This document shows positions 8,984 to 18,413 of a stretch of DNA of 64,000 nt, one piece after another; position 1 is the stretch's first letter, and the number at the start of each line of letters is the position of its first letter. The notes below the pieces were generated by a model that worked only from the letters and a program-made list of their open reading frames with translations, did not search any database and was not told the origin of the DNA. Both the position numbers and the translations under genes were made by a program. This DNA is from Hydrogenoanaerobacterium sp032017025 (GTDB lineage: Bacteria; Bacillota; Clostridia; Oscillospirales; Ruminococcaceae): positions 17,889 to 81,888 of the forward strand of contig NZ_DALZQO010000013.1 in NCBI RefSeq assembly GCF_032017025.1. The letters are read 5' to 3'.

Positions 8984-11908
8984 ATGAATCGCGACTATGA
9001 CATCGACAGCATCCTTGCTGAAATAAAGCAGAAGAAATCGAGTGGTACTCTATCTGCACCACAACGCCCTGTATACGGGCAAGCGGAGCGAGATGAATAC
9101 GAGGAAGAGCGGCCGGTTCGCCGTGCTGCGCCTCGCCGTGCCGCGGAATATGACGACGAATACGAGGAAGAACGCCCGGTACGCCGTGCTGCACCTCGCC
9201 GTGCCGCAGAATATGACGACGAATACGAGGAAGAACGTCCGGTGCGCCGTGCTGTACCTCGCCGTGCCGCAGAATATGACGATGAATACGAGGAAGAACG
9301 CCCGATTCGCCGTGCTGCACCTCGCCGTGCCGCGGAATATGACGACGAATACGAGGAAGAACGCCCGATTCGCCGCACTGCACCTCGCCGTGCCGCAGAA
9401 TATAACGATGAATACGAGGAAGAACGGCCGATACGCCGCGCTGCACCTCGCCGTGCCGCAGAATATGACGATGAAAACGAGGAAGAGCGTCCGATTCGCC
9501 GCCCTGCACCGCGCCAAACGCAGGAGCAGGAAGACAGCTATGAACAGCCTCGTCCTTCGCGTAAACGCATTGCGCGCTATAAAGAGGATGAGATGTATGA
9601 ACCGGCATCTGCTATCTACGCGGTAGCGGGGCCGAATGTTGAGCCGGAGCGACCGAAAGCACGGCCGGCTGAGCAGCCTTCGCACCCTCGCGGCAGTGCA
9701 GCACGCAATGAGCCCGAGAATGACGAATTCATGATGAAATACAGCGGTCTTTCCAGCATTGGAAGTGGTGCCAGAAGAGCGCCTCGCACCGACCGCGACA
9801 GTATCCGCAGTAACTTTGGCAGTGCAGCAGAACCCCCTGCAAAGGGCTCGCGCGCTAAAGCGCCGCAAAAGCCTGCAGCACAACCCGAGGAATCGGTGCC
9901 GGTTCCCAAGCCGGAGCTGAAGGGAGGCTTCCGCTTTAATCCCAATATCGATTTTTCGCTGCATGATGACGAAGAGGTGTCGAGCGAGCTGACTCGCCTG
10001 GATTTACCTGTCGCAAATGCGGATAGGCGTTTTGCCTACAGTGATTTTGACGATACCCGCAGCCTGCCCACGGGGCTAAACCTTGAGGGGCTCGGCAGTG
10101 ATGTTTTGAGCGGCGGAGTACCGGCTCACGATGAAGAAACGCCCGAACCACAGGACGAACCGGCAGCCGGTATGGAATTGGAGGAATACAACTCTCCGTC
10201 GGAGGCAGGTGAGGTAAAAGCAGACCTCGACACCCTACGCGGAAACCTGCTGGTGCGGTTTGTAATTACCATTGTCTGCGGTATCGGTCTGCTGTACCTC
10301 GGCCTTTCCGAAACTTTGCCTGTTCCTGTACCTGAAATGATCTCGGCTGCGGGAGCGCCCGCTGTCTTTGTCATTATCAATATGGTGCTGCTCATTGCCG
10401 CAACGTTTGCCTGCCACTCCACCATTTCAAACGGTGTTGTGGGGCTGTTTACGCTTAAAGCAAACAACGATTCTCTCGCTGCACTTGCGGTGCTTGCGTC
10501 GGTAATGCAGGGGGTATCGCTCATTTTAAACCCCGCCTCACTGGGTGACAACAATATTCACCTTTATTTTGCAGTGGCGGTGGCCGGGCTTATCTTCAAC
10601 ACTATGGGTAAGATGTTCACGGTTGGCCGTGTCACCGGGAACTTCCGGTTTATTTCATCAAGTGCACAGAAATATACGGTGCAGAGCCTAAACAAGCGCG
10701 AGCTCGGGCGCGAGTTTACGTGGGATATGAACATTGATGAACCGCATATTTCCTACAGCACCAAAACAGATTTCGCCGAAGGGTTTATCGAGCAGTCCTA
10801 TGCCGATGACACGAGCGACAACATTGCCAAAATCACTGTGCCGATCATCTTTGTCGGCAGTGTGGTGGTAGCGGTGATGTCCTACGTGTTCAACAAGGAT
10901 ATGTTTATCGCACTTTCTACCTTTGCTGCTATTCTCGCCATTGCTTCCCCCATTACCGCAACGATAGTCGGCAGTCTGCCGCAGCACAAAGCCTACCGCA
11001 GCCTGTCAAAGTGCGGCGCGATACTTTCAGGTTATAACGCGGTGGAGCGTTTCAGCGAAACAAATGTAATTTTGGCAGAAGCCTGTGAGCTGTTTACCAA
11101 CGACGAGGTTCTGCTACACAACATCAAAACCTTTGAAAAAAACCGTATCGATGAGGCAATTCTCGATGCTTCCAGCGTGCTGTGCATGTGCAACGGTGCG
11201 GTGAAGAATATTTTTCTGCGCATCATTCAGGGTAATACAAAAATACTCAAACCGGTTGAAAACCTCGTGTACGAGGATGCAATGGGTGTTTCCGCCTGGG
11301 TTGGCGGCAAACGAGTGCTGATTGGCAACAGCGAGCTGATGAGACATCACGGCATTGATACCCCAAGCAAAGACTACGAGGCCAAATACCGCACTGAGGA
11401 TAGAGATATCCTATATCTTGCGAATTCGGGTGAGCTCACCGCTATGTTTGTTATCAGTTATGTGAGAAACGAAGAGGCTGATATTGCACTCGGTGACCTG
11501 GAACGCAAGGGCATCTCCGTGGTGGTAAAATCAGTCGACCCAAATCTTACCGCAGCAAAAATTGCCCGCATCTACGATCTGCCTGAAGAGATGATTCGTA
11601 TTCTGCCCGCCAAGCTGCACGGCGATTTCGATAGGCTGCACCATGCGAGCGGCAGCAATAAGGGCTATATCGTACACAACGGAAGCTTTGCGGGCTTTGC
11701 ACGTGCAGTATCCGCGGCGTCAGGCGTTAAGGTTGCCACCAACATCGGCCTGATCGTACAGATCGTAGGGATGATACTTGGCTATACGCTTGTCACGTTC
11801 TTCTCATTTATGGGCAGTATGGCACAGGCTACCATGGTCACGGTTCTAATCTACCAGGCGGTGTGGGGACTTGCCGTTTGGCTGTTCTCTGCCTTGCGAA
11901 GAATCTAG
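8984..11908 (+). CDS. P-type-ATPase-like membrane protein lacking catalytic residues, with charged N-terminal repeats
   Basis: 974-residue protein of unknown function. Residues ~38-185 are seven 21-residue repeats rich in Glu, Tyr, Arg and Pro. A charged linker follows to about residue 415, then membrane segments and a P-type-ATPase-like core. Where heavy-metal ATPases have SCPC this protein has ASPI (655-657). The DKTGT phosphorylation motif is replaced by AEACEL, so the catalytic Asp becomes Ala698. The TGD motif region reads VKSVD (848-852), and the GDGxND loop is NGSFAG (899-904). It is therefore read as a pseudo-ATPase that keeps the fold but not phosphorylation. Start: ATG behind GGGGAGGTTGGATCAAC. 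A terminator follows. Confidence 0.8.
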   Translation: MNRDYDIDSILAEIKQKKSSGTLSAPQRPVYGQAERDEYEEERPVRRAAPRRAAEYDDEYEEERPVRRAAPRRAAEYDDEYEEERPVRRAVPRRAAEYDDEYEEERPIRRAAPRRAAEYDDEYEEERPIRRTAPRRAAEYNDEYEEERPIRRAAPRRAAEYDDENEEERPIRRPAPRQTQEQEDSYEQPRPSRKRIARYKEDEMYEPASAIYAVAGPNVEPERPKARPAEQPSHPRGSAARNEPENDEFMMKYSGLSSIGSGARRAPRTDRDSIRSNFGSAAEPPAKGSRAKAPQKPAAQPEESVPVPKPELKGGFRFNPNIDFSLHDDEEVSSELTRLDLPVANADRRFAYSDFDDTRSLPTGLNLEGLGSDVLSGGVPAHDEETPEPQDEPAAGMELEEYNSPSEAGEVKADLDTLRGNLLVRFVITIVCGIGLLYLGLSETLPVPVPEMISAAGAPAVFVIINMVLLIAATFACHSTISNGVVGLFTLKANNDSLAALAVLASVMQGVSLILNPASLGDNNIHLYFAVAVAGLIFNTMGKMFTVGRVTGNFRFISSSAQKYTVQSLNKRELGREFTWDMNIDEPHISYSTKTDFAEGFIEQSYADDTSDNIAKITVPIIFVGSVVVAVMSYVFNKDMFIALSTFAAILAIASPITATIVGSLPQHKAYRSLSKCGAILSGYNAVERFSETNVILAEACELFTNDEVLLHNIKTFEKNRIDEAILDASSVLCMCNGAVKNIFLRIIQGNTKILKPVENLVYEDAMGVSAWVGGKRVLIGNSELMRHHGIDTPSKDYEAKYRTEDRDILYLANSGELTAMFVISYVRNEEADIALGDLERKGISVVVKSVDPNLTAAKIARIYDLPEEMIRILPAKLHGDFDRLHHASGSNKGYIVHNGSFAGFARAVSAASGVKVATNIGLIVQIVGMILGYTLVTFFSFMGSMAQATMVTVLIYQAVWGLAVWLFSALRRI
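9095..9535 (+). repeat. Seven tandem 63-bp in-frame repeats
   Basis: Seven consecutive 63-bp units (9095, 9158, 9221, 9284, 9347, 9410, 9473) each encode a 21-residue unit such as EYEEERPVRRAAPRR plus AAEYDD. The first six are nearly identical and the seventh has diverged in its second half. The unit length is a multiple of three, so copy-number change would keep the frame. The repeat keeps several other frames open on both strands; those are not genes. Confidence 0.95.
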
Positions 11909-11937
11909 CTTTTTGTCGAAATTATACAATTTGCACA

Positions 11938-11979
11938 ATACACAGCCGTCAAATTCTCTTGACGACTGTGTATTTTTTT
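11938..11979 (+). terminator. Terminator after the pseudo-ATPase gene
   Basis: The inverted repeat 11938-11952 / 11959-11973 (ATACACAGCCGTCAA paired with TTGACGACTGTGTAT, one mismatch) is followed by seven T residues. Confidence 0.88.
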
Positions 11980-11989
11980 GCTATTTGGC

Positions 11990-12017
11990 TTGATTCCTTT
12001 TGTTTTTGTAGTATAAT
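11990..12017 (+). promoter_or_regulatory. Promoter of the EF-G-like gene
   Basis: TTGATT (11990-11995) and TATAAT (12012-12017) are separated by 16 bp, about 110 bases before the ATG. A second TATAAT at 12023-12028 may give an alternative start site. Confidence 0.65.
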
Positions 12018-12128
12018 TACACTATAATTGTTTGTGAGTTGTGATATAAACTTATTTAGATTCCACAATTATTATTTTAATTGCCCGTTTACTTACCTGA
12101 AGCGGGTAGAACGAAAGGGGACCTTACT

Positions 12129-14201
12129 ATGAGGCAATACTTGGCAGATAAAATCAAAAACGTTGCCTTAGCTGGGCACGGCAGTTCTGGAAAAACATCT
12201 TTAGCGGAGGCTCTGCTGTTTAAAGCAGGCGCTACAGACAGACTTGGAAAGGTAGCTGATGCGAATACGATCTGCGATTTCGATCCGGAAGAAACAAAGC
12301 GCAAGGTTTCGGTCTCTATGGCGGTGGCTCCTCTCACATGGGGCTCAACTAAGATTAATCTACTGGACACGCCGGGATTATTCGACTTCGCGGCAGGCTT
12401 TTACGAGGGCGTAAGGGCAGCCGACAGTGTCATGATCGTTTTATCTGGAAAATCAGGAGTAACAGTTGGTGCAGAGAAGGCATACAAGCTGGCAACCCAG
12501 CTGAAAAAAGCAAGAATGTTTGTGGTATCCAAGCTAGATACCGAAAATGCCGATTTCTATAAGGTGCTGGAAGATTTAAAATCCAAGTTTGGGCCTAGCG
12601 TCTGCCCTTTGGTGGTGCCTTATTACGAAAATCGCACCGTTTCCTGTTACATTAATCTTATAGATATGAAAGCATATAAGTACGACAGCGCGGGTAACCC
12701 CAGCGAGGTTCCCATGCCTGATGCAGGGCACCGAATTGATGGACTTGTTGCGGCCATTTCTGAGGCAATTGCCGAAACAGACGAGGTGCTGTTCGAGAAG
12801 TATTTCTCCGGCGAATCGTTTACCCGTGAAGAAACCATTGACGGCATCCGTAACGGCGTAAAAGACGGCACCATTTCACCTGTGGTGTGCGGCTCTGCAC
12901 TCACTTTGGAGGGAATCGATATGATTCTCGACAGCATTGCGGATTTACTACCCACGGCAAAAAAAGTTGCCGATGAAGTAGGTGAAACCCTAGATGGAGA
13001 ACAAATCACCATTGAGTGTGACGACACGCAGCCGCTTGCAGCCTATATTTTTAAAACGATTGCAGACCCGTTTGTAGGCAAACTGTCGTATGTAAAGGTG
13101 GTAGCAGGCAAACTTTCAGCCGATATTACCCCAATCAATGCAACTACCGGTCAGCCCGAGCGTTTGGGTAAAATTATCTACGTAAAGGGTAAAAAGCAGG
13201 AGGATACTGCGTTTATCTCTGCAGGTGATATTGGTGCAATTACAAAAATTTCTGCAAATACCGGTGATACGCTTTGTGACCCGAAACGTGTCGTAAAGCT
13301 GCCGGCGATTAAATTCCCCGCAGCTTGCATGTCGATGGCAATGACTCCGAAGACCAAAGGCGACGAGGGCAAAATTGCAGCGGGCATTCAGCGGCTAATG
13401 GAGGAGGATCTTACCATTGGCTACGACAATAACAAGGAGACAAAACAGCAGCTTGTTTCCGGCCTTGGCGAGCAGCATCTCGATGTGCTCATCTCTAAGC
13501 TCAAAACAAAGTTTGGTGTTGAGGTTACTTTGGATAAACCTCGCGTACCTTACCGCGAAACCATTCGCAAAAAGGTAAGGGTGCAGGGCAGGCACAAGAA
13601 ACAATCGGGCGGTCACGGCCAGTTTGGCGACATTTGGGTAGAGTTTGAGCCTTGTGAGGCGGAGGACTTGGAGTTCTGCGAGAAAGTAGTTGGCGGTGCA
13701 GTGCCTAAAAACTTCTTCCCCGCGGTGGAAAAAGGCTTGCGCGACTGCATTAAGCACGGCACTGTGGCGGGCTACCCTATGGTGGGCCTGCGTGCAACGC
13801 TGGTTGACGGCTCCTACCATCCGGTTGATTCCTCTGAGATGTCGTTTAAGATGGCGGCAAACATTGCTTATAAGGCGGGCATTCCGCAGGCAAGCCCTGT
13901 GCTGCTTGAGCCAATTGGCAGCCTGAAGGTTTACGCCCCCGATGCTAACACCGGTGATTTGATGGGTGACATCAACAAGCGCCGCGGTAGGGTGCTGGGC
14001 ATGAACCCCGACGAAGACGGATTGCAGCTGATTGAAGCCGAGGTGCCAATGAGCGAGATGCACGATTTCACCACCGCGCTGCGTCAGATGACACAGGGCA
14101 GGGGTTATTTTACTCTTACCTTTGAGCGCTACGAGCAGCTTCCTCAAATGTTGGAAGCGGCTGTAATTGAGGACGCGAAGGAGATGAACGCTGAGGAATA
14201 A
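12129..14201 (+). CDS. EF-G-like translational GTPase (EF-G paralogue)
   Basis: 690-residue protein with all EF-G domains: a G domain with P-loop AGHGSSGKTS, DTPG and an atypical SKLD in place of NKxD; domain II; domain III (KGDEGKIAAGIQRLMEED); domain IV with QSGGHGQFGD and GSYHPVDSSEMSF; and a C-terminal domain with GRVLGMNPDEDGLQLIEAEVP. The divergent G1 and G4 motifs mark it as the second EF-G-like class seen in many Firmicutes, not the main fusA of the rps12/rps7/tuf operon. Its exact ribosomal role is uncertain. The start at 12129 is chosen because AAAGGGGACC precedes it; a 16-codon upstream extension is rejected. Confidence 0.88.
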   Translation: MRQYLADKIKNVALAGHGSSGKTSLAEALLFKAGATDRLGKVADANTICDFDPEETKRKVSVSMAVAPLTWGSTKINLLDTPGLFDFAAGFYEGVRAADSVMIVLSGKSGVTVGAEKAYKLATQLKKARMFVVSKLDTENADFYKVLEDLKSKFGPSVCPLVVPYYENRTVSCYINLIDMKAYKYDSAGNPSEVPMPDAGHRIDGLVAAISEAIAETDEVLFEKYFSGESFTREETIDGIRNGVKDGTISPVVCGSALTLEGIDMILDSIADLLPTAKKVADEVGETLDGEQITIECDDTQPLAAYIFKTIADPFVGKLSYVKVVAGKLSADITPINATTGQPERLGKIIYVKGKKQEDTAFISAGDIGAITKISANTGDTLCDPKRVVKLPAIKFPAACMSMAMTPKTKGDEGKIAAGIQRLMEEDLTIGYDNNKETKQQLVSGLGEQHLDVLISKLKTKFGVEVTLDKPRVPYRETIRKKVRVQGRHKKQSGGHGQFGDIWVEFEPCEAEDLEFCEKVVGGAVPKNFFPAVEKGLRDCIKHGTVAGYPMVGLRATLVDGSYHPVDSSEMSFKMAANIAYKAGIPQASPVLLEPIGSLKVYAPDANTGDLMGDINKRRGRVLGMNPDEDGLQLIEAEVPMSEMHDFTTALRQMTQGRGYFTLTFERYEQLPQMLEAAVIEDAKEMNAEE

Positions 14202-14240
14202 TCCCAGATGTTTCCCCAGTAAAAAATATTTTGTATTCAG

Positions 14241-14276
14241 AAAAAAACCGGTGCGAATTTTTCGCACCGGTTTTTT
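14241..14276 (+). terminator. Terminator after the EF-G-like gene
   Basis: AAAACCGGTGCGAA and TTCGCACCGGTTTT form a perfect stem around a short T loop, followed by further T residues. Confidence 0.92.
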
Positions 14277-14381
14277 GTCGACCAAATTTAAACAATAACT
14301 TTATAAAATTTGATATATTGTGTTTATCAAAGATTTATTGGTAAATAATACTTGATAAGAATGGAATAAGGTGGGATAGGT

Positions 14382-15923
14382 ATGCCTAAGGAGCAAAACA
14401 GTAAACCGATATGCCCGCAGCCGGATGGAACAATAGATTATAGCGAATTTACTTTAGAAAAAAGCTTAGATTTAAACATGAAAACGGTTGCACAAATCTT
14501 TCAAGATGACGATACACTTATTACTCGCCAATTTGCAAATCAAAACCAAAGCAGTATAAAATGCTGCATTTTTTTTATAGATGGAATGGTGAACAACGAA
14601 ATTATCAATGAAAACATTATAAGACCTATTTTGATAAACCCTATTTTATGCTCGACAAATAAACTGTTGGAAATGATTGAAACGCAAGTGATTGTAACAA
14701 ATGATGTGAAAAAGGCACAGAGTTTTGCAGATATCGTGGAGGCAATCCTTTATGGGGATACCGTTTTATTTGTAGATGGAGTGAGCGGTGCCCTGATCAT
14801 CAATACAAAAGGCTGGCAGTTACGTGCCATACAAGAGCCGGATACAGAGAAAGCTTTAAGAGGCCCCCGTGAAGGCTTTACCGAATCGCTTCTGATCAAT
14901 ATCTCTCTCATCCGCAGAAAACTGCGTACGAGTGATTTGAAATTCAAGTTTAGAACCTTTGGTACAAGGACAAATACCCAGGCATGCATCTGTTATTTGG
15001 AAAGCCTGACCGATAAAAAAATATTAAAGCAATTGGATCGTAGATTGAAAAAAATAAACATCGACGGTGTTCTTGATACAAACTATATCTCCGAACAGAT
15101 AAAAGACTCTCCTTTATGTCCTTATAAAACAATTGGCATTACCGAAAAACCTGACATTGCCGCAGCAAAGCTACTGGAAGGGCGGGTGGCTTTGCTGGTG
15201 GACGGTTCACCTGTTTTGTTAACAATGCCTTACTTGTTTATCGAAAATTTTCAGTCGGGTGACGACTACTATTTGAATTTTTATTTTGCCTCCTTCGGAA
15301 GATTATTAAAGATTTTAGCTTTTTTTATATCGATCAGTGTTCCTGCCATTTATGTAGCGCTAACGACTTTTCACAGGGAGATGATTCCCACACCCTTAGC
15401 TTTAAACATTGCAAGGGCTCGCCAAAGTGTTCCGCTGCCAACTTTTATTGAGTGCCTCGTAATGCTGCTGGTATTTGAGTTTATAAGAGAAACCGGTATC
15501 AGAATGCCATCCAATATAGGGCAGGCACTCAGTGTAGTGGGTGCGTTGGTAATAGGGCAGGCTGCTGTTGAGGCACAATTTGTTAGTGCGCCTATGGTAA
15601 TTATAGTTGCAATCACAGCAATTACCGGGCTTACGAATCCGGGTATTAAAGGGGCAACAATTTTGCTGAGATATCTGCTGCTTACCGTATCTGCGGTTCT
15701 CGGTTTTTACGGATACTTTTTTGGACTGATCGGGATATTGATTCATTTACTGAGTATAAGATCTTTTAGTGTAGAGTATACCTCACAAATTGCTACGTAC
15801 CGTTTTCAAGAAATGCAGGACAGTTTAGTTCGTACGCCATGGTGGTTTATGAAGATAAGACCTAAATTTTCTCAAAGAAACAATGTGAGAAATTCCGGAA
15901 ATGGAGATAGCCAGGTGTGTTGA
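14382..15923 (+). CDS. gerAA: Spore germination receptor subunit A (GerA/GerAA family)
   Basis: Subunit of an inner-membrane nutrient germinant receptor of the dormant spore. The 513 residues are a hydrophilic N-terminal half (~280 residues), then several membrane segments in the second half, then a short basic tail, as in GerAA/SpoVAF proteins. It starts at ATG behind a GGTGGGATAGGT site. The stop overlaps the start of gerAC by seven bases, which suggests coupled translation. The operon is visibly richer in A+T than its neighbours. No convincing forespore sigma-G promoter could be picked out in 14277-14381. Confidence 0.92.
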   Translation: MPKEQNSKPICPQPDGTIDYSEFTLEKSLDLNMKTVAQIFQDDDTLITRQFANQNQSSIKCCIFFIDGMVNNEIINENIIRPILINPILCSTNKLLEMIETQVIVTNDVKKAQSFADIVEAILYGDTVLFVDGVSGALIINTKGWQLRAIQEPDTEKALRGPREGFTESLLINISLIRRKLRTSDLKFKFRTFGTRTNTQACICYLESLTDKKILKQLDRRLKKINIDGVLDTNYISEQIKDSPLCPYKTIGITEKPDIAAAKLLEGRVALLVDGSPVLLTMPYLFIENFQSGDDYYLNFYFASFGRLLKILAFFISISVPAIYVALTTFHREMIPTPLALNIARARQSVPLPTFIECLVMLLVFEFIRETGIRMPSNIGQALSVVGALVIGQAAVEAQFVSAPMVIIVAITAITGLTNPGIKGATILLRYLLLTVSAVLGFYGYFFGLIGILIHLLSIRSFSVEYTSQIATYRFQEMQDSLVRTPWWFMKIRPKFSQRNNVRNSGNGDSQVC

Positions 15924-17065
15924 AAAAGTTTTTTATATATTTACTATTGGTACTATGTATGTTTCTGTTTAGCGGATGCTGGAACTATATTGAGATAAAT
16001 GAACAAGCGAACGTATCAGGAATAGCCATTGACAAAGGGCAAAACGGCAAAAAATATCATATAACGGCAGAGCTTATTAGTATTAGTTCTGGCGAGAAAG
16101 GTGCTGGGGTCAGTACTTCTATTGTTGAGGCAGACGGAAATACCATATTAGAGACGATAAGAAGAATGATTTCCATTTCATCTAAAAAACTATATTTCGG
16201 GCATTGTAGAGTAATGGTGCTCAGTAAAGACATTGCCGAAGAGGGTATTGCACCAATACTTGATTTTGCAATGCGTGATGCTGAGTTGAGGCTAACAATA
16301 GATCTTGTCATATCCAAAGCGGATACGGCTAAAGAAATTTTAATGCAGAAACCAATTTTAGAAAAAATTGTATCTTACGAAATTGATGAAATGCTTCAAA
16401 CCAACTATAAGATTCTTTATGAATCACAAAAGGCTCAAGCCTACCAGTTTAATAATGTATTGGGGGCAGATGGGATTTCTCCTGTTGTTCCTGCATTTGA
16501 GGTTGTAAAAACAAACAAGGAAGAAACCACGTTTAAACTATCCGGTATAGCGATTTTTAATGAAGATAAGCTAATTGGTTTTTTGGATGAGGATGAAACA
16601 AAAACCTTTTTGTTTGTTAGAAATAAGGTGAAGGATGGAGTTTTATCTATCCAGATAAATGATGCGGAGGATGATTTCATTGCTATAGAAATATTCGGAA
16701 ATAAAACCAAGGTTAAACCGGTGAAGCAGGATGGAGAATTGAGTATCGAGATTGAGACTCAAACAGATATGAGCATTGAACAGATAAGTGCGAATAATAA
16801 AATGACACAGCAAGAATTTGAAGATGTCTTTACGGCTCAATTGGAGCAAAAAATGATAGGAGTTATTCACAAAGTACAAAAGGACTTTAAGGTTGACATA
16901 TTCGGATTTGGTAATATGATCAACCAAAAAAATCCGAAACTGTGGGAGGAATACCAAAGTAACTGGGATGAAACATTCAAGACATTAAAAGTAAAAGTTA
17001 AATCAAAAGTAGAAGTAAAAAGCAGTGGAACAACTTATGAACTAATTCAGATTGGAGAAAAATAA
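15917..17065 (+). CDS. gerAC: Spore germination receptor lipoprotein, Ger(x)C family
   Basis: Lipoprotein subunit of the germinant receptor, anchored on the outer face of the spore inner membrane. A 20-residue signal ends in the lipobox LFSGC, with the lipidated residue at Cys21. The family signature GCWNYIEINEQANVSGIAID follows. The 382 residues are the normal length. The start is GTG (15917), or possibly the adjacent TTG, inside the end of gerAA. The stop TAA shares its last A with the next ATG (TAATG). Confidence 0.92.
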   Translation: MLKKFFIYLLLVLCMFLFSGCWNYIEINEQANVSGIAIDKGQNGKKYHITAELISISSGEKGAGVSTSIVEADGNTILETIRRMISISSKKLYFGHCRVMVLSKDIAEEGIAPILDFAMRDAELRLTIDLVISKADTAKEILMQKPILEKIVSYEIDEMLQTNYKILYESQKAQAYQFNNVLGADGISPVVPAFEVVKTNKEETTFKLSGIAIFNEDKLIGFLDEDETKTFLFVRNKVKDGVLSIQINDAEDDFIAIEIFGNKTKVKPVKQDGELSIEIETQTDMSIEQISANNKMTQQEFEDVFTAQLEQKMIGVIHKVQKDFKVDIFGFGNMINQKNPKLWEEYQSNWDETFKTLKVKVKSKVEVKSSGTTYELIQIGEK

Positions 17066-17277
17066 TGTTTTTTTTAATTGTATTTGCAATCTGCTATTTT
17101 TTAATTATTGTTCTTGATCTGGTACCTCTGTTTAAAAAAAAGCAGTTTAAGATATTCACAATAAATAGTGCTGTTTTGGTTTTTGCATTTGCAATCCAAA
17201 CCTGTTTGGTACTGGAGGTAAAACTTCCAAGCATAGCTTCTGCGATTATAGGTGCATTTAACTATATGTTAAAATAA
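17065..17277 (+). CDS. Small two-helix membrane protein of the ger operon
   Basis: A 70-residue hydrophobic protein with two predicted membrane helices separated by the basic stretch FKKKQFK. It overlaps the gerAC stop by one base and is followed by gerAB 35 bases later, so it is translated as part of the receptor operon. The position suggests a small accessory subunit of the receptor. No named family was recognised and the function is inferred from context only. Confidence 0.75.
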   Translation: MFFLIVFAICYFLIIVLDLVPLFKKKQFKIFTINSAVLVFAFAIQTCLVLEVKLPSIASAIIGAFNYMLK

Positions 17278-17312
17278 AAAGCGAATGAAGTGGTAGGGAG
17301 GTGTTTTGACTC

Positions 17313-18413
17313 ATGAAAAAAGAGATGATGTCATCAAAGCAAATAATTCATATTATGATTATTTATATACTCGGCAGTGCGTTGGTGATGGGAGGGAATA
17401 CAACTGCAAAGCAAGATTCGTGGATTTCAATTCTACTTGCAATGCTGGTGATGATTCCAATCTGCTTTATGTATGGAAAGCTCAGCAAGCTTTATCCAGG
17501 CAAAAATATATTTGACATGTTCTATGAAAGCTTTGGAAAAATAGCCGGCAGTGTCTTTACCGCAATTTTTACAATCTATGCTTTACATCTTGGAGGAATT
17601 GTAACGCGTAATTTTACAGAATTTATTGAAACCGTATCACTGCCCGAGACGCCACAGTTTGCAGTGGCTATTGTCATCGGTGTACTGTCTCTGTGGACGG
17701 TAAAAGCAGGTATTGAGATATTGGGGCGTGGCGCTGTGCTGGTAACACCCATTGTTGGAATTGCGGTTATCTTAACCTTGCTGGCAAACATCAACCATAT
17801 CGATTTAAGCTATATTCAGCCAGTATTTGCCCAGGGTCTCGGTAAAATGTTTTCGGGATCTATTTATTATATTTCTTTTCCGTTTGCAGAAATTGTTCTT
17901 TTCTTATCGGTTATGCCATGTGTAGATTCTAAGACCAACCCATATAAAATATACCTGATTAGCCTTGCTATAGGCGGTTTCTTGCTTTTGCTTGCAATGC
18001 TCCGTAATATACTGGTATTGGGAATTCCCACGCTGCAATCTTTATATTTTCCCTCTTATGCGGCGGTGGGGATAATTAATATCAAAGAATTCATTACACG
18101 CATTGAAGTATTGGTTGCAGGTAATTTTATTATATCAGGCCTTGCAAAGGCTTGTATTTGTTTATACGTTACCTGTAAAGGGATGGCACGGCTGTTTAAC
18201 GTGCGCAATTATAAAGTGTTTGCAGCACCTGCTGCATTCCTTATGATTGCTGTTTCGGGCTGGTTGTTCTCCAGCACCATGGAAATGATGGCCTTTTTTG
18301 AACCTTACAAGTATTATGCGCCTGTGTTACAAATTTTAGTTCCGTTTGTTATTTTGTTAATCGCATTGGTAAAGAAAAGGAAAAACAAAAAGACCACAGC
18401 TGAAAAGGCATAA
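17313..18413 (+). CDS. gerAB: Spore germination receptor subunit B (GerAB, APC-like permease)
   Basis: Ten-or-so-helix membrane protein of the amino-acid/polyamine/cation transporter superfamily that binds the germinant in receptors of known structure. The 366 residues match GerAB length. The N-terminus (MSSKQIIHIMIIYILGSAL) and the FVEF-type motif region (NFTEFIETVSLPETP) are typical. Strong GGGAGG site upstream. It is last in an operon ordered A-C-small-B, whereas Bacillus gerA is A-B-C. Confidence 0.92.
   Translation: MKKEMMSSKQIIHIMIIYILGSALVMGGNTTAKQDSWISILLAMLVMIPICFMYGKLSKLYPGKNIFDMFYESFGKIAGSVFTAIFTIYALHLGGIVTRNFTEFIETVSLPETPQFAVAIVIGVLSLWTVKAGIEILGRGAVLVTPIVGIAVILTLLANINHIDLSYIQPVFAQGLGKMFSGSIYYISFPFAEIVLFLSVMPCVDSKTNPYKIYLISLAIGGFLLLLAMLRNILVLGIPTLQSLYFPSYAAVGIINIKEFITRIEVLVAGNFIISGLAKACICLYVTCKGMARLFNVRNYKVFAAPAAFLMIAVSGWLFSSTMEMMAFFEPYKYYAPVLQILVPFVILLIALVKKRKNKKTTAEKA

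Noticed and set aside
8979..9964. Several long open frames on both strands over the 63-bp repeats
   Set aside because: They are a by-product of a repeat whose length is a multiple of three. Only the plus-strand frame continues into a recognisable domain and has a ribosome-binding site.
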